Below are positions 1 through 7,377 of a stretch of DNA of 13,078 nucleotides, piece after piece. Positions within the stretch are counted from its first letter, which is position 1. Each line of letters begins with the position of its first letter. The translations under genes and the position numbers were made by a program. The notes below the pieces were generated by a model that was given only the letters and a program-made list of their open reading frames with translations, did not search any database and was not told where the DNA came from. This stretch comes from Burkholderiales bacterium (GTDB lineage Bacteria > Pseudomonadota > Gammaproteobacteria > Burkholderiales > SG8-41). The stretch is from assembly GCA_019746155.1 (NCBI GenBank), contig JAIESJ010000014.1, positions 1 through 13,078 of the forward strand. The letters are read 5' to 3'.

Positions 1-63
1 CTTCCTTGTAGCATCATATGGAAGGCTTGTCCGACTCTCCATACACAGTTCGCCCCGCCGTGA

Positions 64-78
64 CCGCAACTGTTGCGG
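64..78. promoter_or_regulatory. 15-base palindrome upstream of the MocR-type gene, candidate operator
   Basis: CCGCAACTGTTGCGG is a perfect inverted repeat with 7-base arms around one central T. It ends 21 bases before the ATG chosen for the regulator gene. Palindromes in this position are often operators, so autoregulation or control by another factor is possible. That is inference: MocR-family proteins often bind direct repeats instead, and no second copy was seen nearby. A TTG at 73 that would lengthen the regulator lies inside the palindrome, which argues against using it as the start. Confidence 0.35.
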
Positions 79-99
79 CTGGAAAGCCTATACAGTCCT

Positions 100-1623
100 A
101 TGACCTTTATCGCGCTCGATCCCACGGCACCCTCTTCGCTCACCGATCAGATCGTCGAGCAGATCCGGGGACTAATTGACACGGAAACCGTCAGATCAGG
201 CCAACGCATGCCGTCCATTCGTCGGTTTGCGCGGGAACACCGGATCAGCGCATTCACGGTGATTGCGGCATACGAGCGACTCGTCGCGCTCGGCTATCTC
301 TCTTCCAGAAAAGGATCTGGCTTTTACGTTGCACCGCATTGGGATACGGTAACGATCTCGGAGCCGCCATCGCGTCTTGATCAGGCCCTTGATTCGCTTT
401 CCTCGCTAGGTACTTTGCAGGGGCAGAAGCTGGCTTTCGCCGTGCCGCACATGATGGCGTCCATAGCCGGCCGCCGCTCGGAGTTCAGCACGCCGAGACG
501 CTGCCATGCGAACGCAAAACCCACATCTTGGCTAGATCCTCGCCTCGTGCAGAAGGGTCTGCGCTCGGTTGCGCAGGGTGCCGCGCCCCATCTCGTCAAC
601 TATGGGGAAGCATACGGGTATCTTCCACTGCGTGAGCTTCTAGTCCGACGCTTGGGCGAGCTCAACATCAACGTATCGCTCCAGGGGATTGTCACAACAC
701 ACGGTGCAAGCCATGCATTCGATCTCGTTGCCCGCTACCTCGTCCGACCTGGCGATGTAGTCCTAGTCGAAGATCCCGGTTACCTGATCCTCTACCGCCA
801 CCTGAAACTCCTTGGTGCCAAGCTGGTAGGTATTCCCCGTACGTTGCAGGGTCCTGATCCGTCCGCGCTGGAAGCGGCAATCAAGGCGCACAGGCCACGG
901 GTGTTCTTCGTGAACTCGGTATTACAGAACCCGACGGGCTCTTCGATATCCCCGGCAGTGGCGCACAGGATCGTACGCCTGGCCGAATCGCATGACTTGA
1001 TCGTCATCGAGGACGATGCATATTGTGATCTCGCGCCAGACCGTGCAGTCCGATTGGCGGCGCTTGATCAGCTGCGCCACGTCGTCTACGTCGGCAGCTA
1101 TTCGAAAACGATTTCCTGCGACCTGCGCGTCGGTTTTATTGCGTGTAGCCGGGAATTGGGCGAGGAATTGGTCGACATTAAGGTGCTAACCGGACTCACG
1201 ACCTGCGAAACGAACGAACGGCTCGTCCACGATGTTCTCGCTGGCGGGGCTTATCGAAGGCACGTTGAGGGCCTCCGCCGCCTGCTGGAGCAAAAACGCG
1301 ACGAGACCATCCGTGGCCTAGTGCAATGCGGCCTCGAGCTCTATTGCACCCCGGATGGCGGCACGTTCATCTGGGCCCGTATTCCCGGCGTGGACGACAG
1401 CAACCGGGTCGCCCGGTTGGCGGCGCGCGACGGAGTTGCTCTGGTCCCCGGCAGCCTTTTCAGACCAGATCAGGAGGCAAGCCCCTGGATTCGATTCAAT
1501 GCCGCTTTCTGCGAAGACCCGCGTATGTTTCGCGAGTTGGAAAAGATTTCGCAAGAGCTTGATGCGCACGTTCCTGTGCGCGGCGTACCTTCGTTACGCG
1601 CGGTCACGGGAACCAAACGCTAA
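100..1623 (+). CDS. MocR/PdxR-type transcriptional regulator, GntR helix-turn-helix fused to a fold-type I aminotransferase domain
   Basis: This is a 507-residue MocR-type regulator, a usual length for the group. Residue numbers here count from an in-frame TTG at 73, nine codons upstream. A GntR winged helix (about 21-88) contains the run MPSIRRFAREHRIS and ends in RKGSGFYV. A linker follows, then an aminotransferase-like domain (about 150-495). The PLP-binding features are present: Asn286 in QNPTG, Asp314/315 in IEDDAYCDL, the Schiff-base Lys345 in GSYSKT, and Arg474 in PWIRFNAAF. Members bind PLP and often an amino acid, and they regulate transcription rather than catalyse. ATG 100 is preferred over TTG 73 because the TTG sits inside a palindrome; GGAAAG lies 13 bases before the ATG, a rather long spacing. 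The target is unknown. The upstream neighbour is outside the window, and the 3' end abuts a truncated citrate synthase gene. Confidence 0.9.
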   Translation: MTFIALDPTAPSSLTDQIVEQIRGLIDTETVRSGQRMPSIRRFAREHRISAFTVIAAYERLVALGYLSSRKGSGFYVAPHWDTVTISEPPSRLDQALDSLSSLGTLQGQKLAFAVPHMMASIAGRRSEFSTPRRCHANAKPTSWLDPRLVQKGLRSVAQGAAPHLVNYGEAYGYLPLRELLVRRLGELNINVSLQGIVTTHGASHAFDLVARYLVRPGDVVLVEDPGYLILYRHLKLLGAKLVGIPRTLQGPDPSALEAAIKAHRPRVFFVNSVLQNPTGSSISPAVAHRIVRLAESHDLIVIEDDAYCDLAPDRAVRLAALDQLRHVVYVGSYSKTISCDLRVGFIACSRELGEELVDIKVLTGLTTCETNERLVHDVLAGGAYRRHVEGLRRLLEQKRDETIRGLVQCGLELYCTPDGGTFIWARIPGVDDSNRVARLAARDGVALVPGSLFRPDQEASPWIRFNAAFCEDPRMFRELEKISQELDAHVPVRGVPSLRAVTGTKR

Positions 1624-1707
1624 GTGGAGCCTTTGTTCGTGCAGATCGCTTCTTGACCAGGCAAGGGTGGCTTCGACCCCCGGTGATTTTCATAATATCA
1701 ATATAAA

Positions 1708-2103
1708 TCAATAACTTATAGGCCAATTCGCCAGCCAGTGCTGGCTGACGCCGCCGGTCAGCCGCGAGGACTGGATGTCCGGCTCGATGCTGCCGAGTAC
1801 CGAGCAGCCGGTGCGCAGCACATCCATGGCGTCGGCGTTCCCAGGCAACCGCTCCAAGACAATCCTCAGCGCTTCCGGAAGCTCGCGCAACCCCACCAAT
1901 TTGCGCTTGAAGCCGTCGAGCGCCACGGAATCAGGCAAATCGCCGTGCATTAACAGATAAGCAACCTCCTCATATGAACAACGCTCGGCCAGATCCTCGA
2001 TGGCAAAACCGCGGTAATACAACTGATTCTTCTGCTTGTCCGCTAGGCATACCGCTGTTTCGTCCACGATAACCCCATCGAGGCCACGCATGACTGCATT
2101 CAT
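1708..2103 (-). pseudogene. Amino-terminal remnant of a citrate synthase / 2-methylcitrate synthase
   Basis: The frame encodes 131 residues, against roughly 370-430 for this family. Residues 6-110 follow the family closely: RGLDGVIVDETAVCL, YYRGFAIEDLAE, EEVAYLLMHGDLP and DAMDVLRTGCSVLGSIEP. This is nearest to 2-methylcitrate synthase or type II citrate synthase. After about residue 110 the sequence stops resembling the family, then meets a stop codon. The catalytic His and Asp regions of the large and small domains are absent, so no citrate synthase activity is expected. The start ATG at 2103 has a near-perfect AAGGAGG four bases upstream, so the truncation may be recent. No carboxy-terminal continuation exists before the convergent regulator gene ends at 1623. 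An intact parent would have acted in the citrate or methylcitrate cycle, next to the MmgE/PrpD gene across the intergenic gap. Confidence 0.8.
1732..1747. repeat. Short palindrome at the break point of the citrate synthase remnant
   Basis: CAGCCAG and CTGGCTG form perfect 7-base arms around TG. The site lies inside the final, non-homologous codons of the truncated citrate synthase, about 26 bases beyond the last residue that resembles the family. An AT-rich run (about 1686-1720) follows toward the regulator gene. It may mark a recombination junction or be chance; no transposon end or target duplication was identified. Confidence 0.3.
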
Positions 2104-2624
2104 CAACCCTCCTTCAAGCTTGTCGTATCAGACTGGGTGGTAAATCACTCGCCGTCGCCGCTGCGCCGTTCCCGCCGGCTGTGGGGCGCTTGCCGGGCGC
2201 ATTTCGCCTGCTTAATCCATCGCCGGTTTTTTTGCGCAAAAATAGACATTACGATGTTGATGCTGCGGCTCGGCCGCACAAGACGCGTCGAGCCCGCATG
2301 TATTGATCTTGGCAACGTACGTGAAGCAACCATGGCTTCTTCCCCCAAATTTGGCACGATGCAACCGGGGCGTTACGCACTGTTTTTTGCAATTAGAAAG
2401 CCATCCGCACCACCCGTCTGTTTCCTGGAAGACAATTCGTCATTCCCCACTCCGGCTCTAATGCCGGGCCGCGTTGCGGTTCCTACAAGGCGTGCATAGC
2501 TGCGCCGCCAGGGGATCGGAAGCTGCGAAAACCGCCCCCTCGAGCCGCTGTTGCCCAGACCGGAACCAAAGATGCGATAATCCGATCGAACCCGCGACTC
2601 ATGTCATCGGAAAGGTCGAAAGCA
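2104..2624. other. 520-base intergenic region between divergent citrate synthase remnant and prpD-like gene
   Basis: No open frame here has a convincing start, family resemblance or codon pattern; the longest rightward frame (2137-2499) looks like chance. The region must hold the promoter of the rightward operon, but I could not find a convincing -35/-10 pair. Visible elements are a 14-base palindrome at 2229-2242, a small stem CCGGC/GCCGG at 2452-2467, and the ribosome binding sites of the flanking genes at its two ends. Confidence 0.55.
2229..2242. promoter_or_regulatory. Palindrome TTTTTGCGCAAAAA, candidate operator
   Basis: This perfect 14-base palindrome sits in the gap between the divergent citrate synthase remnant and the prpD-like operon, about 125 bases from the first and 380 from the second. 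Its T-tract/GCGC/A-tract layout is unusual in such GC-rich DNA and is the most operator-like site in the gap. No binding protein can be named from sequence. Confidence 0.3.
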
Positions 2625-4091
2625 GTGAGCCAAGACAAGTCGCCGTCGCTGACGGCATACGTGGCCGAATTCATTGTCGCCACCCAATCCTCCGCCATCC
2701 CCGCCGAAGTCATGCACCTCGGCAAACGCTCGATACTCGACGGCATCGGTCTCGCGCTGGCCGGCAACGCCGCCGAGTCCGGACACATCGTGCGCACCTA
2801 CCTCAAGTCGCTGGGCATCCCCACCGACAAGGGCGCAACCGTCATCGGCACCGGCATGAAAGTGCCGGTGCGCTTCGCGGCGTTTGCCAACGGCATCGCC
2901 ATCCATGCCGATGATTACGACGACACCCAGCTCGCCGTCGCCAAGGACCGCGTCTACGGCCTGCTCACCCACCCCACCGCGCCGGCGCTGCCGCCGGTGC
3001 TGGCGCTGGGCGAGCGCGACAACCGCTCCGGGCGGGATGTGCTGACCGCTTACCAGATCGCGGTCGAGGTCGAAACCAAGGTTTCGGAAGCCATCAATCC
3101 GCGCCATTATGATGACGGTTTCCACTCCACCGCCACCATCGGCGCCATCGCGGCGGCGGCCGGTGCTTCCCGCATGCTGGGCCTGAATATGGAGCAAACG
3201 CGCCGCGCGCTCGGCATCGGCGCCAGCCAGTCGGCCGGCCTGCGCGAGAACTTCGGCACCATGACCAAGCCGTTCCATCCCGGGCGCTCCGCCGAATCCG
3301 GCATCGTCGCCGCCGAATTCGCCAGGCTCGGCTGGACCGCCACGCCCATCGTGCTCGAAGCCAACCGCGGCTTCTTTAAGGCGGCGGGCGGCGGCTACGA
3401 CCCGCAGGCGATCGAGGGCAAGCTCGGCAACCCGTGGACCTTCGCCTTCCCGGGCGTCTCGATCAAGCCGCACCCCAGCGGCTCGCTCACCCACCCGGGC
3501 ATGGGCCTGATGCTCGATCTCATTCGCCAACACGACATCAAGCCCGGACAGGTGGTGAGGGTCAGGGTCGGCACCAACCGCCACATGCCCAACGCGCTGA
3601 TCCACCATCGCCCGGAAAACGAGCTGCAGGCCAAGTTCAGCATGGAGTTCTGCATGGCGATCCTGCTGCTGGAACGCAAGGCGGGGCTCGCCGAATTCAC
3701 CGACAAGGTCGTGAACCGTCCCGACGTGAAGAGGATGATCGCGAAAATCGAATTCGGCGTGCATCCGGAAGCGGAAGCCGCCGGCTACGAAAAAATGACC
3801 ACCCTCATCGACATCGAGCTCACGGACGGACGCAAAATCAGCGGCCGCGCCGACTTCGGCAAGGGCAGTCCGGCCAACCCGATGAGCGATCAGGAACTCG
3901 CCGACAAATTCCGCGAATGCGCGGCGTGGGGCAGGCTGCCAAAGGCGAACGCCGAGAAAGTGGTCGACCTCGTGCTCAATCTGGAAAAGGTGAAGAGCAT
4001 CCGCGAGCTCACCCGGCTGCTCGCCATCGGTGGTGCCGGCGCGAAGGCAAAAAAGAAAACCGCCGCGCGCACGAACGTGAAGAAATATTGA
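2625..4091 (+). CDS. MmgE/PrpD family protein (2-methylcitrate dehydratase / cis-aconitate decarboxylase-like)
   Basis: This encodes a 488-residue cytoplasmic protein of the MmgE/PrpD family. Members include 2-methylcitrate dehydratase, cis-aconitate decarboxylase and iminodisuccinate epimerase; most act on small polycarboxylates. Numbering from an in-frame ATG at 2601, it carries the family hallmarks IHADDYDDT (101-109), MTKPFHPGRSAESG (221-234) and SIKPHPSGSLTHPG (287-300), where active-site Asp, Lys and His residues usually lie. GTG 2625 is preferred as the start because GGAAAGG precedes it by nine bases, while the ATG at 2601 has no visible ribosome binding site. The carboxy end is a lysine-rich tail (AKAKKKTAARTNVKKY) not usual in the family. 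It is first in a probable four-gene operon and is followed 27 bases later by a PdxA2-type gene. The substrate cannot be assigned; the nearby citrate synthase remnant hints at a tricarboxylate. Confidence 0.9.
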   Translation: MSQDKSPSLTAYVAEFIVATQSSAIPAEVMHLGKRSILDGIGLALAGNAAESGHIVRTYLKSLGIPTDKGATVIGTGMKVPVRFAAFANGIAIHADDYDDTQLAVAKDRVYGLLTHPTAPALPPVLALGERDNRSGRDVLTAYQIAVEVETKVSEAINPRHYDDGFHSTATIGAIAAAAGASRMLGLNMEQTRRALGIGASQSAGLRENFGTMTKPFHPGRSAESGIVAAEFARLGWTATPIVLEANRGFFKAAGGGYDPQAIEGKLGNPWTFAFPGVSIKPHPSGSLTHPGMGLMLDLIRQHDIKPGQVVRVRVGTNRHMPNALIHHRPENELQAKFSMEFCMAILLLERKAGLAEFTDKVVNRPDVKRMIAKIEFGVHPEAEAAGYEKMTTLIDIELTDGRKISGRADFGKGSPANPMSDQELADKFRECAAWGRLPKANAEKVVDLVLNLEKVKSIRELTRLLAIGGAGAKAKKKTAARTNVKKY

Positions 4092-4118
4092 TTTAATTCA
4101 AATAGTTATGTAAACGGC

Positions 4119-5165
4119 ATGAACAGTTCCCTGCCTATCATCGGCCTCATGCTGGGCGATGTGACCGGCATCGGCCCGGAAATCTCGGCCAAGCTGCTCG
4201 CTTCCGGCGCGATGAACACCATTGCACGCGTCGTGGTGATCGGCGATGCGCGAGTCCTCGAACTGGGCATGCGGGATGCCGGCGTCACCGTGGGTTACAC
4301 CGCCTACCAGGACATCGCCCAGGTTGAATGGCCGCGAGCCGACGTGCCACTCCTCGATCTGCACAATATCGATCCGCAGCAGTTCAGGCGCGGCGCGATG
4401 TCGGCGGAGTCCGGACGGCTCAGCGGCGAGACGCTCAAGTTCATGATCGGTCTCGCTCTCGCGGGCAAGCTGGACGGCATCTGCTTCGCCCCGCTCAACA
4501 AGGGCGCGCTGCACGCCGGCGGCTGGAAATTCCATGACGAGCACCAGATGTTTGCCAAGCTCACCGGCCACAGCGGCTTCTTCGGCGAAATGAACGTGAT
4601 CAAAGAGTTCAGCACCTTCCGCGTGACTTCACACGTCGCGCTGCGCGCGGCGGTCGACATGATCACGCCCGAGCGCATCAGTGCGACGATCGCGCTTGCC
4701 GACGACACGCTGCGCGCGGCGGGCCATGAGACGCCGCGCATCGGCGTGGCGGCGCTCAATCCGCACGGCGGCGAAAACGGCCTGTTCGGCGACGAGGAAA
4801 TCCGCATCATTCGGCCGACGGTGGAAAAACTGCGCGCCGCCGGCGTCGCCTGCACCGGCCCGATTCCCTCCGACACGATTTTTCTCAGGGCACTCAAGGG
4901 CGAATTCGACGGCGTGGTGATGATGTACCACGACCAGGGCCAGATCGCGACCAAGCTCCTGGGCTTCAACAAGGGCGTTACGGTGACTGCGGGGCTGAAG
5001 ATCGTGTTCACCACGCCCGCGCACGGCACCGCGTTCGACATCGTCGGCCACCAAGGCAAGGCAGACCCCGGTGCGCTCGAACATGCTTTCACGCTTGCTG
5101 CCCGGATGGCGGCTGCGCGACGGGCCGCGCGTGCGGCGCAACCACAGGCAGGTGCGGCTGCTTGA
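4119..5165 (+). CDS. PdxA2-type 4-hydroxythreonine-4-phosphate dehydrogenase family protein
   Basis: This 348-residue protein belongs to the PdxA family of metal- and NAD(P)-dependent oxidative decarboxylases. It shows GDVTGIGPEIS near the start (13-23), NKGALHAGG (127-135), NPHGGENG (214-221), MYHDQGQIATKLLGF (269-283) and TTPAHGTAFDIVG (298-310). His172, His216 and His271 match the three metal-binding histidines of E. coli PdxA (166, 211 and 266). The QIATKLLGF and TPAHGTAFDI versions point to the PdxA2 branch, known for oxidising D-threonate or D-erythronate 4-phosphate, rather than to vitamin B6 synthesis. TphB of terephthalate degradation is another relative, and tph clusters also carry a TctC-type protein, but no aromatic dioxygenase is present here. 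PdxA2 genes usually adjoin a DUF1537 kinase, which is also missing. An Ala/Arg-rich tail (331-348) ends the protein. The first ATG is used; no good ribosome binding site is visible. Confidence 0.88.
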   Translation: MNSSLPIIGLMLGDVTGIGPEISAKLLASGAMNTIARVVVIGDARVLELGMRDAGVTVGYTAYQDIAQVEWPRADVPLLDLHNIDPQQFRRGAMSAESGRLSGETLKFMIGLALAGKLDGICFAPLNKGALHAGGWKFHDEHQMFAKLTGHSGFFGEMNVIKEFSTFRVTSHVALRAAVDMITPERISATIALADDTLRAAGHETPRIGVAALNPHGGENGLFGDEEIRIIRPTVEKLRAAGVACTGPIPSDTIFLRALKGEFDGVVMMYHDQGQIATKLLGFNKGVTVTAGLKIVFTTPAHGTAFDIVGHQGKADPGALEHAFTLAARMAAARRAARAAQPQAGAAA

Positions 5166-5214
5166 CCGTCTATGTAACAATGGGCATGAACCCGATTCCA
5201 ACGAGGAGGATAAA

Positions 5215-6177
5215 ATGATCAAATACATCAAACCGCTGGCCCTGATCTGCGCACTGATGCCCGCTGCGGCATTTTCAGCCGAGTATCCGACCAAGGCGGT
5301 CCGCATGCTGGTCGGCTTTGCGCCGGGCGGCGGCACCGACACCACCGCGCGCGCGATGGCGGGCAAGCTCTCCGAGCGGCTCGGCCAGCAGGTGATCATC
5401 GACAACCGGCCGGGCGCGGCGGGCAATATCGCCACCGAGATCACAGCCCAGTCCAATCCCGACGGCTACACCATCCTGATGGGCACGATCGCGGCGCTCG
5501 CCATCAACCCCAGCCTCTACAAAAAACTGCCGTTCGACCCGCTCCAGGACCTGGCGGCGGTCTCGCGCGCGGTGGATTCGACCAATATCCTCGTCGTGCA
5601 TCCGTCGGTGCCGGCGAAAAACGTGAAAGAACTGGTCGCGCTTGCCAAGGCCAAACCCCTGAACGGCGGCTCCTCGGGTATCGGCGGCGCGGGCCACCTC
5701 GCGCTCGAGCTGTTCAATCTCCAGGCCGGCACGAAAATCGTGCACGTGCCGTACAAGGGCGGCGGCCCGGCGATGGTCGACCTGCTTGCCGGCAACATCG
5801 ACCTCATTTTCGCCACCGCGGCGAGTTCCGTGCCCCACATCAAATCCGGCAGGATCAAAGCGCTTGCCGTCACCACCGCCAAGCGCTCCGGGCTGGTACC
5901 CGAGCTGCCGACCGTTGCCGAGACCGGCCTGAAGGACTTCGAGGCCAACAACTGGTACGGCATCCTCGCGCCGGCCAAAACGCCGCGCGCCATCATCGAC
6001 CGGCTGAACAAGGAAATCGTCGCCGTGCTCGGCATGCCCGATATCAAGGAGTTCCTGTTCAAGCAGGGCCTCGACGCGGCACCCAGCACGCCCGAGGATT
6101 TCGCCGCCTATATCCGCTCCGAAAAAGCGAAATGGGAGAAGGTAATCAAGGCGGCGGGGCTTTACCAGACGAACTGA
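5215..6177 (+). CDS. Tripartite tricarboxylate transporter substrate-binding protein, TctC/Bug family (first copy)
   Basis: This is a 320-residue periplasmic solute-binding protein of the TctC/Bug family, which captures carboxylates and related compounds for TctAB-type transport or signalling. A signal peptide has a Lys-containing start, a hydrophobic core (about 7-20) and likely cleavage after Ala22 (AFSA/EYP). Family motifs follow: YPTKAVRMLVGFAPGGGTD, VIIDNRPGAAGNIA, NPDGYTIL, VPYKGGGPAMVDLLAG and NNWYGILAPAKTP. An upstream extension to 5071 is open, but ATG 5215 is chosen because GGAGGA stands four bases before it and the signal peptide begins there. It lies 49 bases after the PdxA2-type gene and 69 before a paralogue, probably in one transcript. 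No TctA or TctB gene is in the window, so its membrane partner, if any, is encoded elsewhere. The ligand is unknown. Confidence 0.93.
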   Translation: MIKYIKPLALICALMPAAAFSAEYPTKAVRMLVGFAPGGGTDTTARAMAGKLSERLGQQVIIDNRPGAAGNIATEITAQSNPDGYTILMGTIAALAINPSLYKKLPFDPLQDLAAVSRAVDSTNILVVHPSVPAKNVKELVALAKAKPLNGGSSGIGGAGHLALELFNLQAGTKIVHVPYKGGGPAMVDLLAGNIDLIFATAASSVPHIKSGRIKALAVTTAKRSGLVPELPTVAETGLKDFEANNWYGILAPAKTPRAIIDRLNKEIVAVLGMPDIKEFLFKQGLDAAPSTPEDFAAYIRSEKAKWEKVIKAAGLYQTN

Positions 6178-6246
6178 AGGCCCGCGCCCGTTCGCCGCTC
6201 GCATGCCTGGCAGCCTGCCGGACTTGGCCAAAAGGAACCTCATAAC

Positions 6247-7236
6247 ATGAACCATCTCAGCCTGAAATCATTGACGTGCCGCACGCTCTGCGCCGCAGGC
6301 ATCGTATCCTTGACGCTCGCCACGGCGGCGTGGTCCGCCGAATGGGAGCCGACCAAACCGGTGCGCATGATCGTAGGCTTCCCGCCGGGCGGCGCGACCG
6401 ACCTGGTGGCGCGCATTCTCCAGCCCAAGTTGTCGGCCACGCTCGGCAAGCAGATCGTGGTCGACAATCGGCCCGGTGCGAACGGGGTGATTTCCGTCGA
6501 CATCATCTCCCGCAGCGAACCCGACGGGCATACCGTCGGCTTCGGCCACATCGGCACGCTCGTCATCAGCCCGGCGATCCAGAAAGTCCCGTACGACCCG
6601 CACAAATCCTTCGCCCCGGTCGGCATGATGGTCTCGCTGCAGAACATCATCATCGTGCACCCCTCGGTGGCGGCCCAGAACCTCAAGGAGTTCATTGCGC
6701 TCGCCAAGTCCAAGCCGGGACAGTTGAACTACGCCAGTTCCGGCATCGGCAGTCCGGGACATCTTGCGGCCGTGCTGCTCGAGTCCATGGCCGGCATCCA
6801 GATGTCGCACGTCCCCTACAAGGGAGGCGGGCCGGCGATCACCGACCTGATTGCCGGCCATGTGCCGTCGTTTTTTGCGGTGATCTCGACTGCGGTGCCG
6901 CATGTGCAGTCCGGCAAGGCCCGCGGCATCGCGGTGACCGGGGTCAAGCGCGCCGAGGCTCTGCCCCAAGTGCCGACCGTCGCGGAATCCGGCGTACCCG
7001 GTTACGCCGCGACCAACTGGTACGGCCTGCTTGCGCCGGCCAGGACCCCCGCGGCCATCATCAACCGGCTCAACAAGGAACTCGTGGCCGCGTTGAAGTC
7101 CCCGGACGTCATCCGGCAACTGAAAGACCGCGGCATCGACGCCGCCCCCGGCTCTCCGGCGGAGTTCGCGAAGTTTATCCGCGAAGAAGAGAAGAAGTGG
7201 GTGCCGATCATCAAGCGCTCGAACATCAAGGAATAG
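6247..7236 (+). CDS. Tripartite tricarboxylate transporter substrate-binding protein, TctC/Bug family (second copy)
   Basis: This 329-residue protein is a second TctC/Bug-type periplasmic receptor and is clearly paralogous to the preceding one. Shared blocks include VRMIVGFPPGGATD, IVVDNRPGANGVI, VPYKGGGPAITDLIAG and TNWYGLLAPARTP. The signal peptide runs to about Ala31 (AWSA/EWEP). AAGGA lies ten bases before the ATG at 6247. The two proteins differ around the segment after NPDGYT/EPDGHT (GTIAALAINPSLYKKL versus GHIGTLVISPAIQKV) and after the VPYKGGGP motif, so they may bind different ligands of one pathway. It is the last gene of the probable operon; a 13-base-arm hairpin begins six bases after its stop. 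As with its neighbour, no cognate membrane component is present. Confidence 0.93.
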   Translation: MNHLSLKSLTCRTLCAAGIVSLTLATAAWSAEWEPTKPVRMIVGFPPGGATDLVARILQPKLSATLGKQIVVDNRPGANGVISVDIISRSEPDGHTVGFGHIGTLVISPAIQKVPYDPHKSFAPVGMMVSLQNIIIVHPSVAAQNLKEFIALAKSKPGQLNYASSGIGSPGHLAAVLLESMAGIQMSHVPYKGGGPAITDLIAGHVPSFFAVISTAVPHVQSGKARGIAVTGVKRAEALPQVPTVAESGVPGYAATNWYGLLAPARTPAAIINRLNKELVAALKSPDVIRQLKDRGIDAAPGSPAEFAKFIREEEKKWVPIIKRSNIKE

Positions 7237-7242
7237 CCCCGC

Positions 7243-7278
7243 TAGGAGTTCGTCGGACTTGGGTTCGACAAACTCCTA
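7243..7278 (+). repeat. Imperfect hairpin after the operon, possible terminator or REP-like element
   Basis: TAGGAGTTCGTCG (7243-7255) pairs with CGACAAACTCCTA (7266-7278) with one mismatch across a ten-base loop. Its place directly after the last operon gene suits transcript termination or 3'-end protection. It lacks a downstream T-run (the sequence that follows is A-rich), so it is not a classical intrinsic terminator. The arm and loop resemble the ends of the inverted repeat at 7378-7463, which suggests a dispersed palindromic repeat family. Confidence 0.5.
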
Positions 7279-7377
7279 AAATGAGAAAAAAACTAAAGGA
7301 TAAGGCAAAAAGAACGCCATGCAAGTGACGTTAGATCAGGTCAGCATAGGGTTTCGACACGTAAAGCTTCTTTATTA

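Noticed and set aside
2137..2499. A 120-codon rightward frame in the divergent gap
   Set aside because: It has no family resemblance and no ribosome binding site, and its Arg/Cys/Pro-heavy composition is typical of non-coding DNA.
2604..3764. A 386-codon leftward open frame inside the MmgE/PrpD gene
   Set aside because: It is an antisense shadow with an unrealistic Gly/Ala/Arg/His composition; the forward frame shows the family motifs.
5162..5190. Possible internal promoter ahead of the first TctC gene (TTGACC at 5162)
   Set aside because: The -35 is good, but the hexamer at 17-base spacing (CATGAA) matches the -10 consensus at only three positions.
4119..6177. A terephthalate-degradation (tph) cluster, suggested by PdxA-type and TctC-type genes side by side
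   Set aside because: No terephthalate dioxygenase subunits, reductase or IclR-type regulator are in the window, and the PdxA protein looks closer to PdxA2.
7280..7327. A 15-codon lysine-rich mini-frame after the second TctC gene
   Set aside because: There is no clear ribosome binding site or homology; it is simply the A-rich sequence after the hairpin.
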